From Anolis sagrei (Eukaryota > Chordata > Lepidosauria > Squamata > Anolidae): a stretch of DNA of 64,000 bases. How positions within the stretch are numbered: position 1 is the stretch's first letter; the number at the start of each line of letters is the position of its first letter. Below are positions 36,180-46,924 of this stretch, one piece after another. Made by a program: the position numbers and the translations under genes. The stretch lies in contig NC_090022.1 of NCBI RefSeq assembly GCF_037176765.1, forward strand, positions 76,509,209 to 76,573,208, read 5' to 3'. The notes beneath the pieces are model-generated. The model had not been told where the DNA came from. It made no database searches and saw nothing but the letters and a program-made list of their open reading frames with translations.

Positions 36180-36520
36180 CCTATGGGTCAGTCCATAATA
36201 AAAGTGAAAATACATATGAATGTGTGTGGTGGGGTGCCCACTTCCACAAACAGCTTTAACCACAGTGCTGAGGAGCCACCCAAAGCCCTCCCTCCAATGA
36301 CATTTCAGGTTATAGTGAGCACTATGAACATGTAGCCCAACCACTGCCAATGTTTTTCCCCAAACACAATACCACCCACCACCCAAGGAATGCTTTCATT
36401 CAGGGACAATTTCATCCTAGATTTTAGGTGTTTCCATCACCACAGACATCCCAGTGTTTCTTACTCTCTCAATTGGTGTGGAATTTGCATGATCCCACCC
36501 ACTGCCTCTCCCTAATAATA

Positions 36521-36555
<35 letters not shown>

Positions 36556-37133
36556 CTTTATTTAAATCCCACCACCATCTCCCCAAGGGATTCGGAGCAG
36601 CTTACATGAGGCCAAGCCCAACAATACACCAATAAAACAAAAACAATAAGCAAAAAACAATACAATTAATATAACTCACTTATAAACATGCTTTTCAATT
36701 CTGTCTGCACAACAAACAGAGCAGAACTAATCAGCAACTAAACATACTGGAGGAGTTCAGGGGATTGACTCCACATGATGGAAGTTGTAGTTCACCCTGC
36801 ATCAAGTCAGAGTACTGTGATCCTCACTGACAATGGATCTGGACCACATTTGGCACACAGAACCCCCATGACCAAAGAAAAATACTGTAGAGGTTTGGGG
36901 GGAATTCATCAAGATTACAGTTGTTGTAAGTACTGGGATTTATAGTTCACCTGCAAAGAAAGAGCACTCTGCACCCCACCGATGATGGACCTGGACCTAA
37001 TTTGGCACACAGAACCCCCATGGCCACCTGAACGTACTGGAGGGATTTGATGGGACTGATCCACCATGGTGGGAGTTGTAATTTATCCTGCAGCTGGAGA
37101 GCATACTGAACTCCATCAATGATGCATTCAAAG
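36180..37133 (-). mobile_element. Reverse relative of the 10.8-12.2 kb composite repeat
   Basis: Starts caataataaaagtgaaaata (approximate), keeps aaggaatgctttcattcagg, and has units with tttggcacacagaaccccc and atagttcacctgc. An L2-type tail with an (aat)n run sits inside at 36510-36690. Confidence 0.6.
36510..36690 (-). repeat. L2-type LINE tail with (aat)n
   Basis: taataataat run, then actttatttaaatcccacca and cccaagggattcggagcag. Inserted in the composite repeat. Confidence 0.65.
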
Positions 37134-37931
37134 CAGGTATGGGCAAACCCTGATGTGATCCCCTGGGGCTCTTTTCTCAGGCACTCCTCTCTCTCACCAT
37201 CCTATGCTTTCTTCCTTCTCTCTTTCCTTCCTCCTTTCCTCCCTCCCCTGCTTCTTTCTCCTTCCATCCATCCGCCCTTTTGTCCTTCCTTCCTTCTCTC
37301 TTTCCTTTCTTCCTCCTTCCCTTTCACCCTTCCTTCCCTTTTTGTTTTTCTTTCCTTCTCTCTTTCCTTCCTCCTTTCCTCCCTCCTCTGCTTCTTTCTC
37401 CTTCCATCCATCCACCCTTTTGTCCTTCCTTCCTTCTCTCTTTCCTTTCTTCCTCCTTCCCTTCCACCCTTCCTTCCCTTTTTGTCTTTCTTTCCTTCTC
37501 TCTTTCCTTCCTCCTCTCCCTCTTTCTCCTTCCATCTTTCCCTTCCACCCTTTTGTCTTTCTTCCTTCCTTCACTCTTTCCTCCCCCCTCTCCTTCCCTT
37601 CCTTTCTTCCGTCCCTTCCACCCTTTCATCCTTCCCTCCCTTTTGTCTTTCCCTTCTTCTCTCTTTCCTTTATTCGTCTCTTCTTTTCTTCCAGCTTTCT
37701 CTTCCTCCCTTTCTTCTTTCCTTCTCTTTTTCCTTTCTTCCTCCTTCCCTTCCTTCCATTCTTCCCTTCCACCCTTTTTTCTCTTTTGTCTTTCCTTCCC
37801 TCCCTCTTCTCTCCCTTCTTCCATCTCACCCTCTTTCTCCTTCCATCCTTCCTTCCATCACTGGTCAGCCAGTCCTCCTACCAGGGAGTGCTAGCATGCA
37901 GCCAATTGGTTAGAAAGTTTGCCCGTGCCTG
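37134..37931. mobile_element. Possible hAT MITE enlarged by a pyrimidine array
   Basis: Ends caggtatgggcaaac / gtttgcccgtgcctg match the hAT MITE at 44645-44778. Flanks attcaaag and atctagag agree at only five of eight bases. The interior is mostly the polypyrimidine array. Confidence 0.4.
37200..37860 (+). repeat. Polypyrimidine tandem array (140-bp period)
   Basis: Almost pure C/T over about 660 bases. The block ctttccttcctcctttcct starts at 37222 and 37362, and a close variant starts at 37502, so the higher-order period is 140. Long Ser/Leu/Pro/Phe frames here are composition artefacts. Confidence 0.95.
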
Positions 37932-38045
37932 ATCTAGAGCAAACTTGCCAACATGACAAATTTTAAGTATTGATGGGATTTCAATTGACCTGGCATGATG
38001 TGAGTTGTAATACACCCACAACCTTATGCATTTTGTAAAATTAAA

Positions 38046-38262
38046 AAAATGACTGGGTTGCTGTAAGTTTTTCGGTCTGTATGGCCATGTCCCAGAAGCA
38101 TTCTCACCTGACGTTTCGCCTGCATCTAAGGCAGGCATCCTCAGAGGATGCTTGCCATAGATGCAGGGGAAACGTCAGGAGTGAATGCTTCTGGGACATG
38201 GCCATACAGACCGAAAAACTTACAGCAACCAAGTGATTCCGGCCATGAAAGTCTTCGACAAC
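38046..38262. mobile_element. Foldback element, complete
   Basis: gactgggttgctgtaagttt to aacttacagcaacc. Arms include cacctgacgtttcgcctgc / gcaggggaaacgtcagg around gcaggcatcctcagag. An ac run follows at 38258-38282. Confidence 0.85.
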
Positions 38263-38324
38263 ACACACACACACATACACAAAATTGTCTTCTTCTAATA
38301 ATCGAGGAACGCCAGGTCCCTACG

Positions 38325-38600
38325 CTAGTTTTTTTTCCGTGTCAGGAGCGACTTGAGAAACTGCAAGTCGCTTCTGGTGCGAGAATTGGCCGTCTGCAAG
38401 GATGTTGCCCAGGGGACGCCCGGATGTTTTGATGTTGTACCATCCTTGTGGGAGACTTTTCTCATGTCCCCGCATGGGGAGGTGGAGCTGACAGAGGGAG
38501 CTCAGCCGTGCTCTCCCCGGATTCGAACCTGCAACCTATCGGTCTTTAGTCCTGCCGGCACAAGGGTTTAACCCATTGCACCACCGGGAGCTCGTCCCAA
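38325..38600 (-). repeat. tRNA-derived SINE (type C)
   Basis: Reverse copy: gtgtcaggagcgacttgag, ccaggggacgcccgg, then B-box-like ggattcgaacctgcaac and head ttaacccattgcaccacc. Same family as 59092-59355. Confidence 0.85.
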
Positions 38601-38689
38601 GCTAGCTAAAAATAAAATAAAATATTAGAAGATAACTCTTGTCTTGTCTGGCAAAGTTACAACATCTGACAGAGGCTCTTCCTTGGCCA

Positions 38690-39210
38690 AGTGGAAACAG
38701 AAGCGTGCGTCCTCCTCAAAGTGTGGACGACCTTTCGGAGCCAAACCTACGCGCGCACCCGCTTTGCAGCCTCAAGGAAGGCAACCTCGCCCGGCGCCTC
38801 TGAAAGGCACCCGCCCCCCCCCCCTTTCCCGTCCCGCTTTCCCGTCCCGCTTTCCCTCCCTGCCTTCGCAGCCGCCGCCGTTCCTCGAAGCCTGCTTCCC
38901 ATGCGCTTCCCGGCCCCGCCGCCCACGCCCGCCGCCCTCCCCGCCTTTCCTCAAACTTGCCCAAAAGTTCAGAAGAAGTTGCTGCGGAGGCTCCGGCTGC
39001 GCCGCCGGGGAGGCCAAGCCGGGCTCCTCGTTTACTTCCTGCGCCTCCTGTCGCCATGGAAATGGAAAGGAGGAAAGAAAGAGGGAGGGAGGGAGGGAAG
39101 AGGGCTCTCCTCCCAAAGCCCAGCCCCCAGGAGTCGTGAGAACGGAGAACCCCGAGTGCTGGTGCGGCCGCCTGCCCAGGGTCTCAAGGGGGTTTCTTCA
39201 GAAGCAGTCT
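38690..39210. promoter_or_regulatory. CpG-island-like block
   Basis: About 520 bases are strongly GC- and CpG-rich in an otherwise AT-rich window. Long open frames on both strands are composition artefacts (Pro, Arg, Gly, Ala repeats). It lies 3.3 kb upstream of the first WD exon found, so it is the best candidate for that gene's promoter and first exon. A plus-strand transcript is equally possible. Confidence 0.6.
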
Positions 39211-39229
39211 TGCCAGTCCCTTCCTCTAA

Positions 39230-39290
39230 AGTGTAGCCAGTAGCAGTCTCCCATCCAAGTGCTCAACAGGGCTGAGCCTGCTTAGTTTTA
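39230..39290 (-). repeat. 5S-rRNA-derived SINE fragment
   Basis: gtctcccatccaagtgctca and gggctgagcctgcttag are the reverse complement of the 3' half of 5S rRNA. Confidence 0.6.
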
Positions 39291-39433
39291 AGTGGATTTT
39301 CCCCTCTAGTGTGGGGTTTGTAGTTTACTGAGGTTGTGAAAGGCTCTCCTCCCTAAACTACAAACCCCAGAACTCTGCAGGAGGCAGAAACCGGATTTTA
39401 AGTGGATTTTTTTCTCTAGTGTGATGAGACCTC
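39290..39433. mobile_element. Palindromic MITE (ttaagtggatttt family), copy 1
   Basis: ttaagtggattttcccctct to ttaagtggattttttctct around tttgtagtttactgagg / aaactacaaaccccag. Ends ctagtgtgatgagacctc. Confidence 0.7.
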
Positions 39434-39435
39434 CT

Positions 39436-40056
39436 TCAGGATGCCAGGGCTCTGCCTTAGTCAGGCAGAGATGAACCAAACACACTCCCAGTTTGTGTTA
39501 AGCAATTTAATTAAAGCAGCACATACTCTCTGGCTGTTTTAATAGTCCAAAAAATAAAGATAGCACTCAGCCAGAGAATATAAAACAAAACTGACAGCAA
39601 ACGCTGTTGCAAATTCAAGATAACATCTCACTTGGCAAAGTAGTCAAATGGACCAGTCCAGTGGTCAAACGCTGAGAGTTCAATGAGCAAAGTCCAGGGA
39701 TCAAGAGTCTATACCGTAGTCAAAAGCCAGTCCAAAGATTCAAGGTTCCAAGGGTTCAGGAGACAGGTCAGGATACCAAAAATTCACAAACCTGGGGGAA
39801 AACCAGCAGCGTCTACCACCAAGATAAAACAAATACTTTTCTCCCGAAGATCAGTCTCAAGGTTAGCTCATTATATCCAGAAACACCCAACTGCAGTCTA
39901 TCTCTTGCATACCTCCACCCCTAATTGGTTTCAACCATGAACTCTTACTTACAGATTACTCAACCCCTTAGAACTAAGACTTACATTAAACCTTCCATCA
40001 TCAACTGCTAGGCCTACCACCACCGACCACCAACAACTGCAGAACATGATACAGGA
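39436..40056 (-). repeat. Possible solo-LTR-like fossil
   Basis: About 620 bases lying between two MITE copies. Read on the minus strand it starts tgtcctgtatcatg, ends near ccctggcatcctga, and has an aattaaa near its end, as LTRs do. No internal virus-like genes or second LTR are seen. The family and age are unknown. Confidence 0.3.
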
Positions 40057-40223
40057 CAGCCTCGAGAAAAAATCCACTTAAAATCTGGTTTCTGCTTCCT
40101 GCAGAATTCTGGGGTTTGTAGTTTAAGGAAGAGCCTTTAACAGCCTCACTAAACTACAAACCCCAGAGTTCTGCAGGAGGCAGAAACTAGATTTTAAGTG
40201 GATTTTTCTCTCTAGTGTGATGG
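40057..40223. mobile_element. Palindromic MITE, copy 2
   Basis: aaaaaatccacttaaaatct to attttaagtggattttt, ending ctagtgtgatg. The type B SINE follows directly. Confidence 0.8.
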
Positions 40224-40539
40224 TAAAGGTAAAGGTTTTTCCCTGACATTAAATCCAGTCATGTCCAATTCTGGGGGGTGGCGCTCATCTCCAATTCTAA
40301 GCCAAAGAGGTGGCGTTGTCCATAGACTTCCAAGGTCATGTGACTGGCATGATTGCATAGAGTATTGTTACTTTCCTGCCGGAGTGGTAGCTATTGATCT
40401 ACTCACATTTGCATGTTTTTGAACTGCTAGGTTGGCAGAAGCTGGGGCTGACAGTGGAAGCTCACGCCACTCCCTGGATTTGAACCCGTGACCTTTCGAT
40501 CTACAAGTTTAACAGCTCAGTGGTTTAACTCACTGCACC
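40224..40539 (-). repeat. tRNA-derived SINE (type B) with 11-bp duplication
   Basis: gtaaaggtaaaggttttt start, ctaggttggcagaagctggg, tttgaacccgtgacctttc, and cagtggtttaactcactgca end. Flanked by ctagtgtgatg at 40213-40223 and 40540-40550. Confidence 0.85.
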
Positions 40540-40727
40540 CCTAGTGTGATGAGACCTCGAGAAAAAATCCACTTAAAACCCAGTTTCTGTTTCCTGCAGA
40601 ATTCTGGGGTTTGTGGTTTAGGGAAAAGTCTTTAACAGCCTCACTAAACTACAAACCCAAGAATTCTGCAGGAGGCAGAAGCCGGATTTTAAGTGGATTT
40701 TCCCCCTCTAGTGTGATGAAGTAAGCA
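40540..40727. mobile_element. Palindromic MITE, copy 3
   Basis: gagaaaaaatccacttaaaa to ttttaagtggattttcccc; arms ttctggggtttgtggttta / taaactacaaacccaagaat (approximate inverted match). Confidence 0.8.
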
Positions 40728-40767
40728 GGATCTCAGCTAAAGGCATTTAGTCCCATTTGTTATCAGA

Positions 40768-40845
40768 TGTGTTACAGGTTGAACATCCCTTATCCAAAAT
40801 GCTTGTACTGTGTTTCAGATTTGTTAGGATTATGGCCAGTCTCTA
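40768..40845. repeat. End fragment of the atccctta DNA element
   Basis: acaggttgaacatcccttat then ccaaaatgcttg, as at 16692. Confidence 0.5.
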
Positions 40846-41175
40846 CATTCACTGGTGTTAGGGGCCCAGGACCCCAAGGAAAGTGGGAAACCGCAGCTAA
40901 AGAAATTACTATTTTTGTTCATCTGAGAGAAAACCTCTGTAGGAATGTTTTGGTCTTCCAGCCTAACTCCATTGTTGACTTCCACTGGAAGTGGGCTCAC
41001 ACCACTGCTCCGTAAAAATGCCTTATGTCAGGCAAGCAGAGGCTGATAGGAGCCCGTGTACAACACTCTCTGGCAGGCTGCAGGTGCCCCAATGTTGGCA
41101 TTGACCTTCTCCTTAAAGCAATGGCTCTGTTGACTGGTGGGATAAGTTACAATTTTTCCTCATAACAATTTAAGA

Positions 41176-41910
41176 CAGTGGTTCTCAGCCTTCCTAATGC
41201 CGCAACCCCTTAATACAGTTCCTCATGTTGTGGTGACACCCAAGAATAAAATTATTTTTGTTGCTACTGCATGACTGTAATTTTGCTACTGTTGAATTGT
41301 AATGTAAATATCTGATATGCAGGATGTATTTTCATTTACTGGATAAACTTTGGCACGAATACTCAATACACCCAAATTTGAATACTGGTGAGGTTGTTGG
41401 GAGGATTGATTATGTCATTTGGGACTTGTAGTTGCTGGGATTTATAATTAACCTACAATCAAAGAGCATTCTGAACTCCACCAACAATGGAGTTGAACCA
41501 AACTTGGCACACAGAGCTCCCATAACCAACAGAAAATACTGGAAGGGTTTGGTGGGCATTGACCTTGAGTTTTGGAGTTGTAGTTCACCTACATTCAGAG
41601 AGTACAGTGGATTCAAACAATGATGGATCTGGATCAAATTTGGCACAAATACTCAATATACCCACATGTAAACACTGGTGGATTTGGGGGAAAATAGACT
41701 TTACATTTGGGAGTTTTAGTTGCTGAGATGTATTGTTCATCTACAGTCGAAGAGCATTCTGAACCCTACCAATGATCGAATTGGGCCAAACTTCCCACAC
41801 AGAACCCCCATGCCAACAGAAAATACTGTTTTCTAATGGTCTTTGACAACCCTTATGATACCCCCTCATGATCCCCCCAGGGGTCCCGACCCCCAGATTG
41901 AGAAACACTG
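41176..41910. mobile_element. SPIN-type hAT element, 735 bp, non-autonomous
   Basis: The first 160 bases carry the SPIN hallmark blocks cagtggttctcagccttcct, aatgccgcaacccc, cagttcctcatgttgtggtg and aaatatctgatatgcagg. The right end is ggggtcccgacccccagatt, gagaaacactg. Exact 8-bp duplication atttaaga (41168-41175, 41911-41918). The interior has two related blocks 290 bp apart (tttggcac at 41349 and 41639). No transposase. Confidence 0.9.
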
Positions 41911-42694
41911 ATTTAAGAGAACTGGAGCATTCCTTCTCCCAATGACACTTGCACTAAGCAAAGATAGCTCTGTAACCATTTTGTACATTCATGTATAAGT
42001 CAACCTTATGTATCAAAGTTGAGAGAAAGTTTGGGGACCAAAATTAGGATTTTGATAAGACCCATGGATAAGTTGAGGGTCATTCCACAGAGAAGGGAAA
42101 GCAGCAATGCTGCCTCCAGAGACTGTCTGCTGCCATCACCACCATTTCCCACCCAGGCATTGGAAAGGACCAGAGGTGATATCACAGGAGAGAGAGTAGA
42201 GAGGGTCGGTGCTTCTTTTAAGTTCTCTTGAGATGAACAAAGCTCTTGCCTTTTGCCACTCTCCTCAGAGAAGAAAATTGTTCCCTTTTTGTAAGAATTA
42301 AGGTACAATACTTGACCCATGGATAAGGTTACTCAGGTTTTTGGGTTGATTTTGTGATTGAAATTTCTAGACTTGTAGTTGAGTATACAGGGTAGTTGTT
42401 TAGTGAAGCCAGGGCTTGCAGGATCACAGCGCCTGGGCTCCACTAGATTACTTTTTTTTTTCATTTCCTGGTAAGATGATAGCATCTGTTACCCCTTCAT
42501 GTGTTCCTGCTGAACTGCAATGCTTGCAGTAGCAAATGGGGTAAACTTAACCAGTAATATGTTGTTCTCAGTTACCCATGCTACTACACAAAATAGTTTT
42601 GAATGTCCTGTTCCTGAATGACATTTAACACATTTAGCTTTACAAAAGGACATATTCTTAATAGAAATAAAAATGATTAGAACTGGTTCTCTCA

Positions 42695-43705
42695 CCTGAC
42701 CTATTCAACTTGTATGCAGAACATATCATGTGACATGTGGGGCTTCATGGATCCAGGCCTGGAGTTATAATTGCTGGAAGAAACAGTAACAACCTTAGAT
42801 ATGCAGATGATACCACTTTAATGGCTGAACGCGAGGAGGAGCTGAGGAGCCTTCTAACCAAAGTGAAAGAAGAAAGTGCAAAAGCTAAGTTGCAGTTAAA
42901 TATAAAAAAACCAAATTATGGCAACCAGACTGATTGATAACTCGCAAACAGAGGGAGAAAACTTGGAGGCAGTGACAGACTTTGCATTTCTGAGTGCAAA
43001 GATAACTGCAGACACAGACTGTAGCCAGGAAATCAGAAGATGTTTACTTCTTGGGAGGAGAGCAATGACCAATCTTGATAAAATAGTGAAGAGTAGAGAC
43101 ATTACATCGGCAACGAAGATCCGCATAGTTAAAGTAATGTTATTCCCCATATGAGACAACAGGAAAGCTTAGAGAAGACGATGCTGGGGGGAAAGGAAGG
43201 AAAAAGGAAGAGGGGCCGACCAAGGGCAAGATGGATGGATGGTATCCTTGAAGTAACTGGCTTGACTCTGAAGGAGCTGGGGGTGGCCACAGCCGACAGG
43301 GAGCTCTGCCGTGGGCTGGTCCATGAGGTCACGAAGAGTCAGAAGCAAGCAACTTAATGAATAAACAACAATTCCCCATAGTAACCAATGAGTGTGAGAG
43401 CTGGACCATAAAGAAGGCTGAGTGAAAGAAGATAGATGCTTTTAAACTATGGTGCTGAAGGAAAATTCTGAGAGTGCCTTGGACCACGAGAAGATCACAC
43501 CTGTCCATACTCCAGGAAATAAAGCCTGACTGCTCATTGGAGGGAAGGATGAAGTACTTTGACCACATAATGAGAAGACAGGAAAGCTTGGAGAAGATAA
43601 TGATGCTGGGGAAAAGGAAAGGAAAAAGGAAGAGGGGCTGACCAAGTGCAAGATGGATGGATGGTATCCTTGAAGTGACCAGCTTTACCTTGATGGAGCT
43701 GTGGA
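42695..43705 (+). repeat. RTE-BovB LINE fragment (outer copy, interrupted)
   Basis: Codes [20 protein letters not shown] and [18 protein letters not shown] up to 43151, resumes at 43371-43381, and runs to about 43705 where it stops short of the usual tail. Interrupted by the nested copy 43152-43370. Dead (shifts of frame, both ends cut). Confidence 0.92.
43152..43370 (+). mobile_element. Nested RTE-BovB tail with 10-bp duplication
   Basis: A 219-base BovB 3' end (tgagacaacaggaaagctta to aataaacaaca) lies inside another BovB copy. attccccata flanks it at 43142-43151 and 43371-43380, as expected for target-primed insertion. Confidence 0.88.
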
Positions 43706-44644
43706 TCAGCAAGCTGTTGGCATTTTTGGATTCTCTTTTGGGGTACCTCTGTTAGGAACTGACATGGTCACAGACTTCACTTCAAAATTTACCTTTACAC
43801 CACAGACAATAATATATGGACATCTATATATTTACAGTAATGGATTCCCCTGTGTTCATTTCTTGCTGTGTCACATTGTTGAATCATGCACAAGTGATGC
43901 TGTTGTGCATAACAATAATTGCACAAATCTCTGATCATCTGGAAAGACCCTAACTGATGTTTTGTAACTTGACTCTGCTTAATCAAATGCATGAAGTACA
44001 CTGAGAAGGTGGCAGCTATATATACACACATACAATTAAATTATCCACAAAGATACACAGCCATCTAAGTCATCAGTATGAGAACTGAAGACAATTGAAA
44101 TAAAATACAGAAAACATGCCTTGATTACTGAAGTACTAAAAAGGAATGCAATACACAACCTAAGCATTTTCTGGAATGTCAAGCATGAATGCTAAGTGCT
44201 TACTGAAGCACTATATATAGACAGCACAATAGCCAAGTGGGAGGGAACCACCCACAAGCATTGTCCAAACCTTGAAAAAAATTCAGCAAGTTTCTGAACA
44301 AATCCATCCCTGCTGCTTCCTTCTCTCATTGCATTCAATGACTTACAAGAGTGTGCATATTTAATGACAACCTGAAGGTACATTGATTGTAGTAGATGTG
44401 TCAGAGGAAAAGGAGGGAGGGGCACATAGGCTAAAAGTAAAGACCTTGGTGTTACAGAGTCCAACAGTCATGTCGTGGTTCTGAAAGCACCAATACATTC
44501 ATACAGAACCAAATGAGTCAGATGATCTTCCTCAGGGAGTCTTAGCACTTCCAATGGTATAATTCAAGGGAAAGTCAGAATAGTGTTTGTGCTTTGTATA
44601 TTGAGATCACCTCCCTGTTTTTGGCCTGAATCCAGTTTCTAGTC

Positions 44645-44778
44645 CAGGCATGGGCAAACTTTGGCCCTCCAGCTGTTTTGGACTTCAACTCTCAGAAATC
44701 CCAGCCAGCTACTGGATGTTAGGAATTGTAGGAGTTGAAGACCAAGACACCTGGAGGGCCAACGTTTGCCCATGTCTG
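44645..44778. mobile_element. Palindromic hAT MITE
   Basis: caggcatgggcaaactttgg to gtttgcccatgtctg with inverted arms. Exact 8-bp duplication ttctagtc (44637-44644, 44779-44786). Confidence 0.9.
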
Positions 44779-44934
44779 TTCTAGTCTCAGGTAGATCAGA
44801 CCCATTGAATAAATTGGATTTATGTAAGTGCTGACTTACTATTCAGCAGTAAACTCAGTGGATGCATGCTAGTTGAATTTTGGCCAATGCTCCTTTGTAC
44901 CCCTGCCTTAATTCAGAAGCAAATTGATGTATTT

Positions 44935-45130
44935 ATGTTGCCTTCATGTTGCCTGTTGACTTATGTTGATCCCATGAATTTTAATGTTTTCTGAGGCAAG
45001 GGATACTCAGATATGGTTTTGCAGCTCCTTTCTCTAAAGCATAGCCCATAAAGCATAATTTGTTGATTATCTCCCATCCAGATACCCACCCGAGCTGACT
45101 GGAGACTAGGATGCAGAGCAATGGCTTTAA
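44935..45130 (-). repeat. 5S-rRNA-derived SINE, diverged
   Basis: gttgatcccatgaatttta, ctgaggcaagggatactcag, and ctcccatccagatacccac (reverse of the 5S 3' box region). Confidence 0.5.
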
Positions 45131-45144
45131 ACTACAGGAAGGGA

Positions 45145-45372
45145 GATTCCATCTGAACATTAGGAAGAACTTTCTGACTGTGAGGGCTGTTCAGCAGTGG
45201 AACTCTCTTCCCCGGAGTGTGGTGGAGGCTCCTTCTATGGAGGCTTTTAAACAGAGGCTGGATGGCCATCTGTTGGGGGTGCTTTGAACAGATTTTCTTG
45301 TTTATTGGCTGGGAGGTTGGACTGAATGGCCTGCAAGGTCTCTTCCAACTCTATGATTCTATGATTCTATGA
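45145..45372 (+). repeat. CR1 LINE 3' end
   Basis: gattccatctgaacattagg to actctatgattctatgattc; codes the CR1 C-terminus as at 45-275. Confidence 0.9.
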
Positions 45373-45661
45373 CCCTGCTTAACTTTCAAATTCCAAATGA
45401 GACCTAGTGACGTTGAGACAATTAGACCACTGAAAAGTGATAGTTATAGGTAAATCTTATTAGAACAATGATACCTTCTGCCATTCTCTGCAGTAGCTTT
45501 TCATGGTCTGTTGAAAAGTGCTATCATAAATTATCACCAGACACAAATATATCATAACCCACCCCCTCCACCCCCAAACTATCATAGCAGCACTTAGAAT
45601 CCAGGATCCTTTTCCTGGCTGGTAAACCTGACAGAAATTAAAAGTGATACTCTGTACATAG

Positions 45662-45873
45662 GGAGCCAGCATGGTGTTCTGGATTGAATTTTGGACTAGG
45701 ACTCAGGGAAACCAGAGTCAAATCTCTGATCAACCATGGAATCCCATTAGTTGACTTTGGGGAAGACACATTCTCTCCACCTCTAGGAAAGACAATGGAA
45801 ATCTTCCTCTGGAGAAAACCCAAAATCCCAGGATAGGGTTGCCATACATTGAAGATGACTTGAAAGCACAAGC
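45662..45873 (+). repeat. tRNA-derived SINE (type A)
   Basis: gccagcatggtgttctggat, ccagagtcaaatctctg, and end gatgacttgaaagcaca. Confidence 0.65.
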
Positions 45874-46400
45874 CAGTACTTCTGCAACAAAAAATCTGCA
45901 CATAAGCTATGATGGGTGTGAATTGGGTTCTAGATTTTTGACAGAAGAATAGAAAATAGCATCTCCACTAAAACACTAATTACGTATATTCACAGGCAGG
46001 CAAGCCTGAGAATGTTTACAATACAAGGAGGAAACCCTTATAGAGTCTTTAATCCAGTTACCTGATGTGTCATCTGTATTAAGCCCACATAGGCTCACAC
46101 ACCCTGGAGGTAACACAGATTGCCTTGTGTTTGTGTGACGTGCAGCACATTCATATATCCTTGCACTGGATCAGAAATGCCCAACTCTTTTATTCCTATG
46201 AGTCATAAACACCAGAGCAAATTGCTTTGGTTACATAATATGGTTTTCCACGCTTAGCAGGAATGGCTTCACACAGCCATGACACACATCTACTTCTCCA
46301 GTCTGAAAGCTAAATCAGCTTCCTCAGAGGGATCCCCAAGAGGCAAACTGGATGTAGAAGTCATATACCTTTTGATTGTAAAGTATTCACAAAAACTACA

Positions 46401-46590
46401 ATGGAGTAGTGGCGTGAGCGTTGGACTACAGTTCTGGAAACAAAGGTGTGATCCCACATTCAGCCATGAAAACCTACTGGATGACCTTGAACAAGTCATA
46501 GACTTTCAGCCCTAGAAAATCCTGTAATAGGATTCCCCTAGGGTTGCTATAAATCAGACATGACTTGAAGGCACACAACAATAACAATAA
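46401..46590 (+). repeat. tRNA-derived SINE (type A)
   Basis: gagtagtggcgtgagcgttg, ggactacagttctgg, and tail gacttgaaggcacacaacaa. Confidence 0.75.
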
Positions 46591-46672
46591 ATACACAGTG
46601 ACCCATGACAAGTAAAGCTGCAGGCAACCATTGTTTTCATTCACACCTTGATTTAATTCTGGTAGAATCGGA

Positions 46673-46782
46673 GGCCCCTTCTACACTGCCAGAACAGATA
46701 ATCCACATTATCTGCTTTGAACTGAAGTATATGAATCTACACTGATGTAATCTGGGTTTTATATAGCAGTGTAGAAGGGGCC
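46673..46782. mobile_element. Palindromic MITE (ggccccttctacac), copy in cluster
   Basis: ggccccttctacactgccag to cagtgtagaaggggcc. Confidence 0.85.
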
Positions 46783-46924
46783 AGAAAAGTAGGAACTGTT
46801 ATTTTAGGTGCCAAACCAGTCTCAAAAATTGTCATTTTTCCCCAGTAGGTCTGATGTACTGGCTGGATTGTAGGATTGGGACCAGAGAAGGCCAAGTTCA
46901 AGGCCTTGGACACCTACAATACTT

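Noticed and set aside
37119-37932. Open frames of up to 264 codons on both strands
   Set aside because: They consist of Ser/Pro/Leu/Phe or Lys/Arg/Glu/Gly only and come from the polypyrimidine array.
38325-38600. tRNA gene from the B-box-like ggattcgaacctgcaac
   Set aside because: It belongs to the head of a SINE, and no cloverleaf with an acceptor stem is present.
38644-39243. Long open frames in the CpG-rich block
   Set aside because: All frames are open because of GC-rich, stop-poor composition; there is no domain and no matching splice pattern. A first exon could still hide there.
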